The notes beneath the pieces were generated by a model. That model saw nothing but the letters and a program-made list of their open reading frames with translations. It searched no databases and was not told the origin of the DNA. The position numbers and the translations under genes are program-made. A stretch of DNA of 64,000 nucleotides from Sporobolomyces roseus (Eukaryota; Basidiomycota; Microbotryomycetes; Sporidiobolales; Sporidiobolaceae), in the NCBI GenBank assembly GCA_016617785.1, contig JADILM010000002.1:496001-560000 (forward strand), in the 5' to 3' direction. The first letter of the stretch is position 1. Each line of letters begins with the position of its first letter. Below are positions 1 through 12,020 of the stretch, piece by piece.

Positions 1-60
1 CGAATTCCTCAGACGTTGATTCGATCATCTTTCCACCTGTACTGATAGCAGACGAGAGAA
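1..60 (-). pseudogene. Fragment resembling a class 3 lipase exon, cut by the window edge
   Basis: The first 53 bases align without gaps to 56652–56704 of the intact lipase gene, with 44 of 53 matches by my count. Read on the minus strand the two encode similar peptides: this one contains STGGKMIESTSEEF and the intact gene GGGKIIESISEKF. The resemblance stops at about base 60. Upstream coding sequence (to the right) does not match the intact gene's transmembrane segment, although the frame stays open for a short way. It could be the 5' part of another lipase paralogue continuing to the left of the window, or a decayed fragment. Only the DNA beyond the edge can decide. Confidence 0.55.
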
Positions 61-908
61 ACAGTACCGAATCGCGATCCCGCGACTGGTGAGTAGAAGG
101 AGAGCAGCGATGGTGAAAAGTCAAGCTAGCGAGAGGGAAAGGGATCCAAGTCAAAGCGCACCGGGAAGAGTCGATACAGTACTGCTTCGTCGCAAGATCC
201 GGATCTTGCGGACTTGTTCTCAACGTTGGATGTTCGCCCATTCTTCTGTACACCCCATTTTGATGCAAGCTGAGCTTTACTGCGATGCGAAACTCTCTCG
301 GACGTGACAAGTTCTTGAACAACTTCGCATCGCGCATATACTGTAGACAGCTACGACTTGGCTATGTACGACCCACGCTCACGAAGCGGTGCTGTAACAA
401 GCTTTAAACCGAAGAAGCGGCCCGTTTGATCGATAAAGGAATTTGACAAGACGTATCTCAAGCTTCCGAATCTTCTGCATCGTCTTCACATCTTCCCACT
501 CCTCCCAGACGATCTCGCTGGGACGTAGTGACAGAGAGAGAATGCTACTTCTCAGCCCGCAAGGAAGTTGCTGAGATATTCATTGGGTTGTTGACCATTT
601 TGCGAAGAGAAGAAATCCGGAAACAGGAATGAAAATTGATGAGACAGCTGTATCGACGTCATTTCTTCTTCCGTTGAAAAGTGTGGACCCAAGGGGAACC
701 AATCGTAATCAGTTTGCGCAGCACCCTTTACCCCGAAGAACAGAGGAGAAGGAAAAAAAAAAGTTTCGCCTCTTTCTCTTTCCTCAACCACAGATCAGCT
801 CAGATCTTGACGACCCCGACACTCTTCAAGAACAAGATCAGCTCCAAATCGATAGAACCAAACTCGTTTTAACCTCTTTTCCTCCCATCCCCCCCACTTC
901 CTTCTTCT
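61..908. other. Region without a recognisable gene; upstream of the invertase
   Basis: I see short open frames on both strands but none with a recognisable domain, splice pattern or coding look. The last 300 bases are rich in C and T on the plus strand, as is common just upstream of fungal start codons, and probably hold the promoter and 5' leader of the invertase gene. No clear TATA box or operator stands out. Confidence 0.4.
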
Positions 909-3900
909 ATGAAAGGTTTCCCTCAAGGAGCTTTGCCGAGCACCTGTGAGTTTAAACGAACCTGTGAGTATACCTTGAGACTCACGAGTATCTCTTCTGT
1001 ACAGTCGGCGCTCTCCTCCTCGCTTCTTCAGCTTTCGCCCAAGAAATCTCTCAAACCGCAATCATCTCCTCAGCTATCACCTCCCTCGCCAGTGAAGCAT
1101 CGGCTATTCCTTCCACTGCCATGTCCGGTATCCCTATCGATTCGTTCAGTACGGCAACGACCTCGGACAGCATGACAGCTTCGTCGGGTGTCGCTTCGGC
1201 TACTCAAACTTCTTCTGGAGCTACTCCTTCGTCGACGATGCCTGGTGGAGGCTACGGGAACTTTACTGTCACTCCCGATCAATTTGTCGATACTACAACC
1301 CCTTACAACTATTCAGTGAGTTTCAGTTTTCTTCGAGTCTGCACGGCCTGACTGAACGCTTTCGACTTCTACAGGAGCCCTACAGGAACCAATTCCACTA
1401 CTCACCACCTTTCAACTGGAGTGAGTCTCGTTTGTCCCGGGGAGTTCGAGGAAAAAGCGTGACTGACTCGTTTCGTCTCGTTCCCTCGCAGTGAACGACC
1501 CTAACGGACCCATCTACACCGACGATGGTACCTACCACCTGTTCTACCAGTACAATCCCGCAACCAACGGAACTGTAGCTGCGTCGGTCCTCGTTCCTTG
1601 CCTTTCGAAGTCGTTTGTACTGATTCTTCGATTATTCTCCCTCCCTCTCCAATTCTCGACCCTTTCCCCCGTTCTATCAATAGAAACCAATCGTGGGGAC
1701 ACGCAACCTCGAAGGATCTCGTTCAATGGGAAACTCTACCCGTCGCCATCGTCGCATCCGAAAACGAGCTCATCTTCTCTGGATCAGCTGTCGTCGACCG
1801 CAATAACACTGCCGAGTTCGGAGAGAACGCCCTAGTCGCCATCTACGCTACTGCTCACATTGAGGACAACGTACTCGGGCGTCAAGCCGTTTCACTCGCT
1901 TACTCGACCGATAACGGAACTACTTTCACCAAATACGACGAGGGACGACCTGTCCTTGATCTCTCTCTCCCTGATCTTCGAGACCCCAACGTCAAATGGT
2001 TCCAACCCGAAGATGGAAGTGAAGGATACTGGAGGATGAGCGTCGTTATCGCCGAATCTTACCTCGTCGCTATTTTCTCTTCCCCCGACCTCAAGAACTG
2101 GACCGAGTTGAGTCGCTACGGACCTGGACCTGCGACGGTTGGAGGTGTCTGGGAGTGCCCAGACATCTTCTCGCTTCCTGATCCATCTAACGAGGGTCAA
2201 AACATCTCTGTCTTGATCGTATCGGTCAACCCTGGAGGTGTGGCAGGAGGTAAGCAATACTTCTCCTCCCTATCGTCATCCTTCCCTCGAGAGTATCACC
2301 TGTCACCCTCCCCTGCGGCCTGACTCGCTCTTCTGCCTCGGCTCCGCACTTTCGTGCCATTCCGCTTTCCGTTCTCGAAACCGATACTGACGACCTCTTC
2401 TCACAGGCAGTGGTACCTGGTACCTTCTCGGTGACTACAGCAACGGAACCTTCACTCCCAATGACCGTGCTCAAGCTCCCGCCGGCGTCGAGAACTGGTT
2501 CGATTTCGGAGCCGATAATTATGCTGGTCTTACCTTCACTGATGCTGTAAGTCCCGCTTCTCGTGCCATGCGTTACTGGACATCATCACTGACTCGCTTA
2601 AAACGTGCTTTGATACAGCCTGAACCTGAATTCGTGAGTTTGCGGTCGACCCTCCCAAATTCGAATTTTCTTCTCCATTCGGCCGTTGCTGACTATCACT
2701 CGTCGTCTTCTTGCAAATCCCTTAGATCGGATGGATGTCCAACTGGTGAGCTCCTTTTCCAATGATCCAAGCCCTGTCTCTCACCGCCTCCCCCATCCTT
2801 ACCCATTCTCTTCCCTTCCCGTCGTATTCGCCCCCTCGCCCCACGTTTTCGTTCGTTCTCCTTTTCGACTGTACTGACACCTTGCTGCAATAGGTGGTAC
2901 GGTCAAGATGTTCCCACTTCGCCCTGGAGATCCGCCAACACCATTCCTCGTACTCTCTCCCTTCGCGAAACCGCCAACGGTACCCTCCAACTTCACCAAA
3001 CTCCCGATTACCGCCTCGGTCAACTCATGTCTCCTTCCCTTCCTTCGACTTACGGCTACACCGCTCAATCGACGAACCAAACTCTCGAGGGTGTCTCGGG
3101 TGAATGCCTACACATCGATGCCGTCGTTCGTGTAGGAGATGCTCAAACTTGCGGATTCAACCTTCGTGTTGGTAACGGACAATACACTTCGGTCGGATAC
3201 AATGCTTCATCTCAGCAAATCTTTGTCGACCGAACTTACTCTGGTAAGCTCATCACTACTTTCCTCACTCTTCTGATTGTGTGCTGACGACATCAATCTT
3301 TAGGCAATGCCACCTTCAACGAGACTCGCTTCCCTGCTTACCATGGAGGACCGATTCAACTCGAAGGAGGAATTGTCAAGTTCGAGATCTTCGTCGACGT
3401 TGCCAGCGTTGAAGTCTTCGCCGAATCGGGATCGCAAACCGTCATCACCGACATCATCTTCCCTGACGCCTCCTCAACTGGTGTCCAATTCTTCGCTGTC
3501 GAGGGATCCGCCGAACTCGTTTCGTTCTCAGCTTCAAACATGCAATCGATTTGGGGACCTGAGGACGTCTCGACTGGAGGTGGATCGACTTCTGGAGGAC
3601 AGAACACCACCTCCTCCGCTGCGTCAACCGGAGCTGGAGTCGGAGGATCCTCGGCCACCTCAACTATGTCTTCGATGGCCTCGAGTGTTTCCGGTGCCGT
3701 CTCATCTGCCGTCGCAACTGCTAGCGGTGGAGCAGCATCCGCAACTCAAGCCGTTCAGAGTGGTATCTCGACTGTAGTCGACAGTCTTACCCTTCCCACT
3801 CAATCTCCCGCAGCTCAACGTTACGCACGAGGTGAGCTTCATTTCTTCCCTCTCTCGCTTCGTTCTTACCAGCTCCCCTCGAATACCGACTGACAATCTC

Positions 3901-3944
3901 GATCTCCTTTCTGCGAAACAGCTATCATGCGATCCGACCAGTAA
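909..3944 (+). CDS. Secreted GH32 beta-fructofuranosidase (invertase), eleven exons
   Basis: Hydrolyses terminal beta-fructofuranosides such as sucrose outside the cell. My exons are 909–945, 1005–1315, 1375–1420, 1492–1582, 1684–2249, 2407–2546, 2619–2633, 2726–2745, 2894–3243, 3304–3831 and 3922–3944, which sum to 708 codons plus stop. A signal peptide ends in SAFAQE near residue 26. A Ser/Thr-rich stretch of about 70 residues follows. The catalytic region has NWMNDPNG (nucleophile Asp; it spans an intron), WGHATSKDLVQW, LRDP (transition-state Asp) and GGVWECPD (acid/base Glu), then a beta-sandwich module. A second Ser/Thr/Ala-rich region follows W1200-equivalent DNA near 3560 and suggests O-mannosylation and wall association; the last residues are not a hydrophobic GPI signal. 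The fifth exon boundary uses a weak donor (GTCGGT at 1583), chosen because it restores the family sequence TVAANQSWGH. It could equally act on inulin. Confidence 0.93.
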
Positions 3945-4446
3945 AAGGACCGTACCCAACTTCCTCCCTCCACCGCACATAGAATCCTCCTCTCGACAAA
4001 TGACACCACTAACCAATTTCACCTCCTCATCACTCAATCTCCGCAACTGCACATTCATCTCTTCTCTCCTCTTTTTCTATCGTTTTCTCTCATCTTCTGG
4101 ATTCTCGAAACCAAAGCAAACTGCAAATAAAGTACATTCGGAGGATTCCTCGAATATTGGTCTGTTCTAATCGAGTCAAGCGTTATGGTCGCATGCTTTC
4201 ACTTCGTAGTTCTCACAATTTGATCCTACCAGTCGCACTAGTAATTCCATCCCATACCACCGTCTCTCCTACTACGGGTACGTATTGGTGAGTAACCAAT
4301 TTGATCGTTTCTTGAGCTACGAGACCTCCCAAAAGTGCCGAAGTTTGGGGCAAAGTCGAGTTGGATGAACGACACCTATACAACGCTCATTTCATCAGTG
4401 ATGATAGTCTTACGAGGAGAGAAAGTAGAGAGAGTAGAGAGATAAT
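3945..4446. other. Convergent 3' region between invertase and ULA1
   Basis: No gene is visible. The two flanking genes converge here, so the stretch must hold both 3' untranslated regions. An AATAAA-like run (aaataaag) occurs near 4125, suitably placed as a polyadenylation signal for the invertase. Confidence 0.4.
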
Positions 4447-6525
4447 TTACAATTCCTTGATACAGTTTTCGATGGATTCAGGAAGATCTTGACCGGTGTA
4501 ATCGAGAGACGAGAGCAGTTCTTTGACGATCCTGAAACATTCTTGATGATCGGTTGTACCGTCCGTGTCGGTAGGAAGTGAACCTGGGTAACGAGAATGA
4601 AGTGTGTAGAATCGGGAGGAAGTGAGGAATGATAGGTGAATCGAGAGGGATTGATCGGGTGGTTGAGAGTACGAAGCTTCTTCCAATAATTGATCTATAA
4701 TACCACTCTCTCCACATCAATTGAGGGGCTCGCTCGGGAGGACGAGAGGAGGAAAAGGGAGAGAGGAAGAAAGAGAAAAAAACGTACTGATTTTACCTTT
4801 GAGAGAAGCACTTTGCTCAACGGTGTTGTTGTCATTGGTCGAGATTTTCTTGCCTCTCAAAACTTTGACCCATCCACTATGCTTAAAGAAACTTTCTAAT
4901 TCTTCTTTCTCAATCACCCTATCCCTTGCTCCACACTTTTCGAGAACTCCTTTGAGGATCTCTTCAACTTTCGACAAGTCAGATTTAGCTTTCGATCGGT
5001 AGATCTGTTGGAGTGTAGTGTAGGTTTGGGAATGAGCTTTCATGTCTGGTAATGAACCGGTCAAGGGAAGGAGATGGGATGGGTTTGAGGGGAGTTGAGT
5101 GAAGAGGTGGATTGAATGAAGGAGGATCCAGAAGTTTGAGGACTAAGGAAATGAGCTCGAGGTAGTCAGTGAGAGAAGAGAGAGGAGCGTGACGACAAAA
5201 GAGAGCAAACGGTAGAAGTCAAGTTTTGACATGAATCATCTTTGAAAAGTTTCTCAATCTCTTCTGGGATCTGTATGCCGCCAAGTTCCCTACCTCCTCA
5301 GCTTCTGATCGAGAGAGCAAGGAAACGTGTAATTAGACCTACATTTGGTTTATTTCCAGCTCTCCTGAATAATCCGACGGCCTCATCGAAATTCTCTTCA
5401 TCGCTCGTTCTCTTCTCCTTGATGACACCATCCAAGAACTCTTTCCTCTCCTTCGTACCACTCGGTCCATTTCCCTCGTGCTGTATCATCTCACTCCTTC
5501 CGATCAGTACTCGGATTCGGAGAAGGTAGAGAGGAAGTTGAGAGAGCGTACAGTAGATTTCCATTCTTGTAAAGCTTTAATGAGGATCACGACAGCGGGT
5601 ACGTGTCCATGAGTAGCGGAATCCATTGAAGCGTATTCGAAAGTGTTTGCGTATTCGACCAATTCATCAAAAGGTGAATTCAACCTCAAATCGATCAAGC
5701 TTTCCGGATGAGTTTCGACCACTGCGTACGTTTCCTTCGCGCGTCATCAGTCTCGAATCAAAAAGACGATGAACAAAGAGAAGTTGTACGCACGAGTGAT
5801 CTCTTCGATTTGAGTAGACAAACTCCCATAGAACCCGTAACTTTCGACTTTGATCACTGGTACTCCATTCCCCCAAGCTCTGTCCAACAGAACCTCCAAT
5901 TCTTTCGGTACGACATCGACAGCCAAGATCAACGTATACTCTTTCAACGCTTCCTCATCCTCCAAGAATTGAGGTAAAGACTGTACGAACCCACTCCCAA
6001 AACGAGGTCTTAGCGTTTTTCCCGATTCCAGGATAAGAGAAGGATCGTTACCTTTACTAGTGAATCACCTTTGACGTCTGTATTGAGTTCACACAAGAAT
6101 TTAACCGATTCTTGTGCCCTCGATTTCCCTAGACTCGTAGGATCCAAAAAGAAGTTTACTCCCAAATCACTTTGCTCTACTAATTCTCGATCCAATATCG
6201 TGAATTTACCAATTCCTACACTCCATTCATCAATGATTAGCCTCGACTCTTTATAGTGAAGAAAGGGGGAGAGAGTAATACCTGGTAGAACGAGATTTTT
6301 GAGAGTTGAAGTAGCGGTAGCATTAGAATTGATTACCAAGAGGTTTGCGTTCTCTAATGCAGTTTGGCCTGCTGATGCCCATAAACGGAGTTGTCGATCA
6401 TACTTTTGTGTATGCTGTGAAGGTCGAGCAGAAGAGGAAGAGGAGTTGGAGGAAGTGGGGAGTGGTTGAGATGGGACGGGGATTGAATCTTGAATAGGTG
6501 GAGGGAGGGTTGATGAACTAGTCAT
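4447..6525 (-). CDS. ULA1: NEDD8-activating enzyme E1 regulatory subunit (Ula1/NAE1/APP-BP1)
   Basis: Non-catalytic half of the heterodimer that, with Uba3, adenylates the ubiquitin-like protein NEDD8/Rub1 and thereby controls cullin-RING ligases. The first exon (6525–6282) has a Ser/Pro-rich leader, then [15 protein letters not shown] and the ThiF-type Rossmann segment [14 protein letters not shown], which is joined across an intron. Next come LGVNFFLD, then [13 protein letters not shown] and the following helical block around 5700. The C-terminal part includes [16 protein letters not shown] near 5040 and ends in [11 protein letters not shown]. The gene has many short introns, so the coordinates are the outer span. 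I start at the second in-frame Met (6525); 6543 is an alternative six codons upstream. No E1 catalytic cysteine motif is seen, as expected for this subunit. It is transcribed away from UBA2, only about 112 bases distant. Confidence 0.9.
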
Positions 6526-6637
6526 GAAGATGGAGAGGTTCAAAGTGGGTAAGAGTGAGTGATAGGAAAGAGAGAGAAAGAGAAAGATGAGAAAGAAGAG
6601 GCTCTCTCTTTCTCTTCACTTCTACCACAAAGCAGAG
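6526..6637. promoter_or_regulatory. Very short bidirectional promoter between ULA1 and UBA2
   Basis: About 112 bases separate the start codons of two divergently read E1-subunit genes. The stretch is dominated by GA/CT-rich runs (agagagaaagagaaag and ctctctctttctc), which change strand bias in the middle. Both 5' leaders must fit here, so the two core promoters overlap. No TATA box is evident. Confidence 0.6.
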
Positions 6638-9593
6638 ATGAGTGACAGGTATACTTCACCTAGAGCAGTATTGGGATCGCAACTGTTTGATAAACTATCC
6701 AATTCGAAAGTACTCGTAGTCGGGTAAGCGTTCCCTCCACTCTCACTCTCACTCACTCTCTCGCTGATCCTTACGCGTACTTTCGACTGTAATCTAGAGC
6801 TGGTGGGATTGGATGCGAGTTACTCAAGAACATGGGTACGCTTTTCTCCTTTTCCCCCCTCTCTCTTTACGCGACTCAAATCTCTCTCTCTCTCTTGGAA
6901 AACAGTCATGACTGGATTCGGAGCTGGATCAAAAGGTGAAATTCAATTGTTGGATTTGGATACCATCGATTTATCAAACTTGAACAGACAGTTCTTGTTT
7001 CAGAAACAACATGTAAAGAGACCTAAAGCTGTCGTACGCCTTCTCCCTCTCTCTTCTCCGCTCAGTCTTTCGACAAACTGAGTCGGTCGAATGGGTATCC
7101 ATACAGGTAGCGAGAGAGACGGCGTTGAAGTTCAATCCGAATGTCAAAATCGAGGCACTACATCGAAATATCAAGGTACGCTCTCTTTCCTCGTCTATCG
7201 AACGTACTCAAACGGTGACTGATAGACGGCAGAGTACTAACGTACAGGATACTGATTTCAACGTGGATTATTTCAAACAATTCGATTTCGTCATGAACGC
7301 TTTGGACAACCTCGGTTCGTCTTCGCTCCCTCCCCCTTCTCCCTTCTCTCCCTACTGACCCTTACTCGAATGTACTAGATGCTAGAAGACATGTCAACAA
7401 GATGTGTTTAGCCGCAAACATCCCTCTGATCGAATCTGGTACGAGTGGATATCGAGGTCAAGTACAACCTATCAAAGGCAACACGACGGATTGTTTCGAT
7501 TGTACCGGTACGCATCTCTCTTTCATCACTAGCCTCCATCGATAGCAAAGCTGAGAGTAGAAAAAGGACCTGTGATGCGTACTAGGTAAACCCGTTCCGA
7601 AAACTTTTGCGGTTTGTACGATTCGTTCGACTCCTAGTACGGCGCATCATTGTATCGCTTGGTCAAAATCTTATCTCTTCCCGTATGTTTCATCTCTTCT
7701 CTTCTTTCGAACAATTTGTCTCTTTCTCCTCCCAAGTATGCGAGTAACAGAGAAACTTATGATCGTTTCATCTCCATCCCCCACTTCTCCTTTCCCGCTC
7801 ACCCGCCTCGATCGATTAAAGTCAACTCTTCGGTGCGGATGATGAGAGTGATCAACAAGAACTAGACGATGCCGAAAAGAACGGTGAAAATGGTTCGTCC
7901 CTCCCTCTTCTCCCCTCCCCCTTCTCCCTCTTTTCCCTTCATCGTCCATCGCTCACAGCTGACTCTTCTCGTGCACACACACAGTGGATGAAATTCAATC
8001 CCTGCGTAAAGAAGCTTTGGCCGTTCGACAACTTCGACAAACCCTCAGGGAGCCTGGTGCAGCAAAAAGAATCTTTGATAAAGTGAGGCTTTTCTCCCAT
8101 CTCCTCCCTTATCCCTCTCCGTTAGCTTATATGAGCGCGGGAGTGAGTGACTTTAGGTGTATAGGGATGATATTGAACGATTATTGTTAATGAGCGATAT
8201 GTGGAATCATCGTAAACCTCCTCATTCACTCAATTACGAGGAACTCGAGAAGCGCGTTGAAGAGGAGAAGAAGAGTGGGAAGAAAGAGGAGGGAAGTGGG
8301 ATTCAGGATCAGAGGAAATTGAGTTTGGAGGATTCTTTCGAATTGTTCTGTGATTCGTACGTCTTCGCTCCTCCTTTTATCGCTCTTGGAAGAGACTGGA
8401 GCTGATGAAGGTTATGTGAGTCTTGTACAGTGTGGAGAGATTGAGGAAACGTATTGATCCGACTGGAGAGAACCCATTAAGTTTCGATAAAGATGATGAT
8501 GATACTCTTGATTTCGTCGTTGCTTCCGCCAACTTACGTGCTTCGGCATTCGAAATTGAATCTCAAACGAGGTTCCAAGTCAAAGGTACTTCTCTCTCTT
8601 TCACATTCCCTTCCCTCCCCCATCGTCCTCCACTAACAAGAGTTTCCTTTGATTTCGCTTCAATAGAATACGCCGGAAACATTATTCCAGCGATCGCAAC
8701 GACCAACGCAATCATCGCTGGAGCACTCGTTCTCCAATCCCTCGCTCACCTCCGTAACGACTGGAACTCTGCTCGCTCCGTCTGGTTAAACCGACAATCC
8801 GACAAAATCTTTGATGTCGGACCTTGTTCGACCCCGAACCCATTCTGCGCGATTTGTAGAGTCGTTTACGTACCTCTCAGGTTCAAGGAATCGATGACAC
8901 TCGGTGGATTCGTCAAATTAGTAGTCGAGGATCGATTGAAATTGGGTGGAGAGGAAGAGAGGGTTAGTGTTATGGAAGGTAGTAGGTTGTTATGGGAGAC
9001 TGAAGATTTCGAGGATAATGGAGACAAGACGTTGAGGGAGTTGGAATGTGGTGTAGGCAAATTCTTGATGGTGGAGAATGAGGAGAATGATTGGCCAATT
9101 AGTTTTTCGGTTGGATCGTGAGCAGCCTCTCCTCCTCCCTTCGTTTTTTAATCTGTTGCACTACCGAGAAACTGACCAAAGTGATTTTACGAGTATCTCC
9201 AGTTTCTTACCTCTAGATTCAACAGAAGAATATACTCTCGACCTCTCATCTTATCCTTCACCTATACCCAAAAAACCTACTCCTCCCTCGGTCCCTGATC
9301 CTTCCGAAGCCAACTCGGCAGAAGGAGGAGGAGACGACGATGACATCTCGTTCGCAATTGACGATCAAGACGAGATCATGATTATCGAACCGACTGCCTC
9401 GAAAGCAGAAGAGCAGATGAAGGAAGTTTTGAGCGGACAAGCGAGTTTGAATGGGAAGGAAGATGGACCGGTTGTGACGGGTAAGAAGAGGACTGCGGAG
9501 GAAGCGGAGATTCAGGTCGAGAGTCCGGAGAAGAAGAAGAAGGTTGAGAAAGAGGAGGGGGAAAAGGAAGTCGAGGTAGTCGATTTAACTTGA
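6638..9593 (+). CDS. UBA2: SUMO-activating enzyme catalytic subunit Uba2
   Basis: Adenylates SUMO together with Aos1 and carries it as a thioester before transfer to Ubc9. In order: a nucleotide-binding GxGGIG motif ([18 protein letters not shown], split by the first intron), [32 protein letters not shown], the catalytic-cysteine block [14 protein letters not shown] near 7600–7650, the helical SCCH domain, then [16 protein letters not shown] and [12 protein letters not shown], whose cysteines belong to the structural zinc site. A ubiquitin-fold segment follows. The last exon begins at 9203, by an acceptor (ctccag) that keeps frame into [10 protein letters not shown]. The tail is acidic, then lysine-rich (a probable nuclear localisation signal), and ends in VEVVDLT, which looks like a SUMO-interacting motif. 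At least ten short introns are present, so only outer coordinates are given. Confidence 0.93.
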
Positions 9594-9791
9594 TTCGAAA
9601 TCGATGTGGAAAGGAATAGCTTGAAACCTCTCGTTCGATTCTCAGTTGAGCTTGTGAACGCAGAAATCGAGAGTACCACAAGGTTTTTCATCGAGTTGCA
9701 TAGGATTTACGAAGTGAGCGAGAGAGAACGAGAACGATAAGAGATAGAAAGAAGACCGTGAGAGTTGCTTTGCGTCGAGCGAGCGTTGCGA

Positions 9792-12020
9792 TCATGTTCT
9801 GTTCGAGACGATGGATGAGTCATTCGTCGCAGCAAACGAAATGAGGACGAGATTGTGAGCACGTACGGTAAGAAAGTATCAGCTTGACAACGCATAGCAT
9901 GAGAAGACTGTTTGAAAGTCGCCAATCCAGCGAGTACGAACCCGACAAACAAGAGGAACGAGATGAGGAACCAGATCAACGTCCAGATGCCAGGGTTCAA
10001 ACCGGGAATCTGTTCGTAGAACAAAGTCGGGCAACAAGGGTAAGTCTTTGCGAAGAATGCATCGTCCTGTACGGTGAGAGTGATACATCAGTGTCGATAA
10101 ATTGTGAGATAGACCAGTGAGAAAGTGGGATGGAGAGGGAACGAACAGCTGCGTCGAATAGTACGTAAAACGAGCTCATGACTCCGATGAAAAGGATGTA
10201 GAGCCGTAGAGGCCCTGCATGTTCGACAAACCACAGACCGATCTATCAGGCGTCGGAGAGTCTCGTCTAAGCTCGCAAAGGGGGAAACCAGAAAGACGAG
10301 TTGAAACGAACCATCAAGCCCACAGCTCCGATCGTCATGAGTTTCGCCGGAACTCCAACCCTCAAGAAGACGCCTATGAAACACATGCCCACTATCTGCG
10401 AGATCGCACGGAAAAAGTCAGCTCAGACAGTTGCAAGAACGAGCTGAATCAGAGACGAAACCTCACGAAACTCGCGATTTTGCTCGCCAAGGTATTGAAC
10501 CCACAGAACGTGAGCAATCCTCCTATCAAGATTGAGAAGAGGTAGCCTGCAGGTAGCGCAGCTAGAGGCATTGGGTGTTCTCGATCGTTTCCAACGAAGA
10601 TTCGAGTAGCTCCTCCAAGTTTCGGATCGATGCTGAACAGACCGATTCGCCAGCCTAGTAAGACGACCGCGAAGACGTGTCTGTACGCGTTCACCCAGGT
10701 TACACGGTCAGAAGGCTCTGAGCGCGTAAAGTGAGAAAGCGGAGCGCACCCGATTTCGTGAATTGCGACGGTCAAGACTTTGAAGGGATAGAGGAGATCT
10801 CTTAGGATGAAGAGGTTCCAACCGATAGCGATACCGACGATACTGTGATGTCAAAGGCTTCAGTTCACTGCGTCGAAGGTAGTAAACCGAACCGGCGACT
10901 CACTCTGCGAAGAAGGCGGTTTCGACCTTGAGTCAGCGATTGCCAAGCCAGGAGGAAGACGTTGGTAGCGTACATATCGCAATCACGTCTAAGAGCGGAG
11001 AGGCTGCGTGTGAGTAGGGTGTTCAATGAAGGTAGACAAGCGAGAAGGGACGCACAGAGGGTCACGCTTTCTGTGAGCAGCACAAGGTCTAACCGTCAGC
11101 GACAATGGTATCAGCGGTTACTCAAAGCTCGATGACTCACGATCATGAGTAGGTACTAAACCAGATTTCGCTTCCTTATCTGCATCTCCAGGCAAGCAAA
11201 CTTCTTGACCTTGAGTTCTCTGCGGTTCGGGCGATTGAGTCTTCGTCTTCGTAGCGGTATGCACTGTCGTCTTTGACGTTTCCCAAGTCGTGGTGGTCGG
11301 GTAGAAAGTGAGGGTGAGATAGGAGGGACCGAGAACCGTCAAAGTCGAAGCTCCTTTATAAATCGTCTCTGTGATGGTCCCGCCGTCGACGACGGGATTC
11401 TCGCCGTATGTCGTATAGATTGTGATCGCTGTTGGAACCTCTTGTGTGCTGTAAGGATCCCGAGTGGTCAGTTGATGTAGGGAAAAGGAGGGAGAAGGAA
11501 GAACAAACTTTGTAACGTAGACTGTTGCGGTCGACGTTTCCCAGCCTTTTTACCTGATATTGTCAGCGAGTCAACGAGAATACGATACGGTAGAGTCAGA
11601 CCCGCCTTCCCACCGTTTCTCGAGACCTTCATCCGAAGCATCGCCATCTCTCGTTTCGAGCACTTGCAAACTCTGCTCAATGTCCAGCGTGGCCCCACTG
11701 CCTTCATGTTGCTGTTCAATCGGCTTGGGAAGAGCTGTTCTCGTCAATGGAGGTCGCTCATCGGGGTTTAGACGTCGGGTCATGTCCTCGTCGTTTGTCG
11801 AAGAGCTCGCGAGCGGAAGTGCAGTCGCTTGGCTCGAGATCTGTCCGAGTGACACCATTCCGTCCAAGCCTCCTTCCTCAAGTGCTTCATGCTTGACGAG
11901 ATCCGTCCCGGTTATTGAGGAGAAGGAGGGAGAGAAGGCGAGAGGTGACGAGAGAAAGGTTGAAGGTTGAGCTAGAGCTGTAGGTATCGAGCACACAGCA
12001 CTACTTGACGGTAGAGACAT
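9792..12020 (-). CDS. M50B-like multi-pass membrane metalloprotease with a Ser/Thr-rich N-terminal region
   Basis: The C-terminal half (about 11090–9792) matches fungal peptidase M50B-like proteins. It has PFKVLTVAIHEIGH with the zinc-binding HExxH motif split by an intron, DPKLGGATR, LPAGYLFSILIGG, CGFNTLASKIAS, GVMSSFYVLFDA and a last membrane span. The final exon gives the family-like ending FLPT, with the stop at 9794–9792. The N-terminal half (12020–11118) is hydrophilic. It then becomes Thr-rich, with VYVTNTQEVPTAITIYTTYG and FYPTTTTWETS, like a lumenal or extracellular stalk. Exon phases can be joined (PTHDHLVLLTES to VETAFFADIVG), which is why I give one gene. However the family usually begins near PTHD, so a separate upstream gene ending near 11100 is possible. 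One N-terminal donor is weak. Substrate unknown. Confidence 0.65.
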
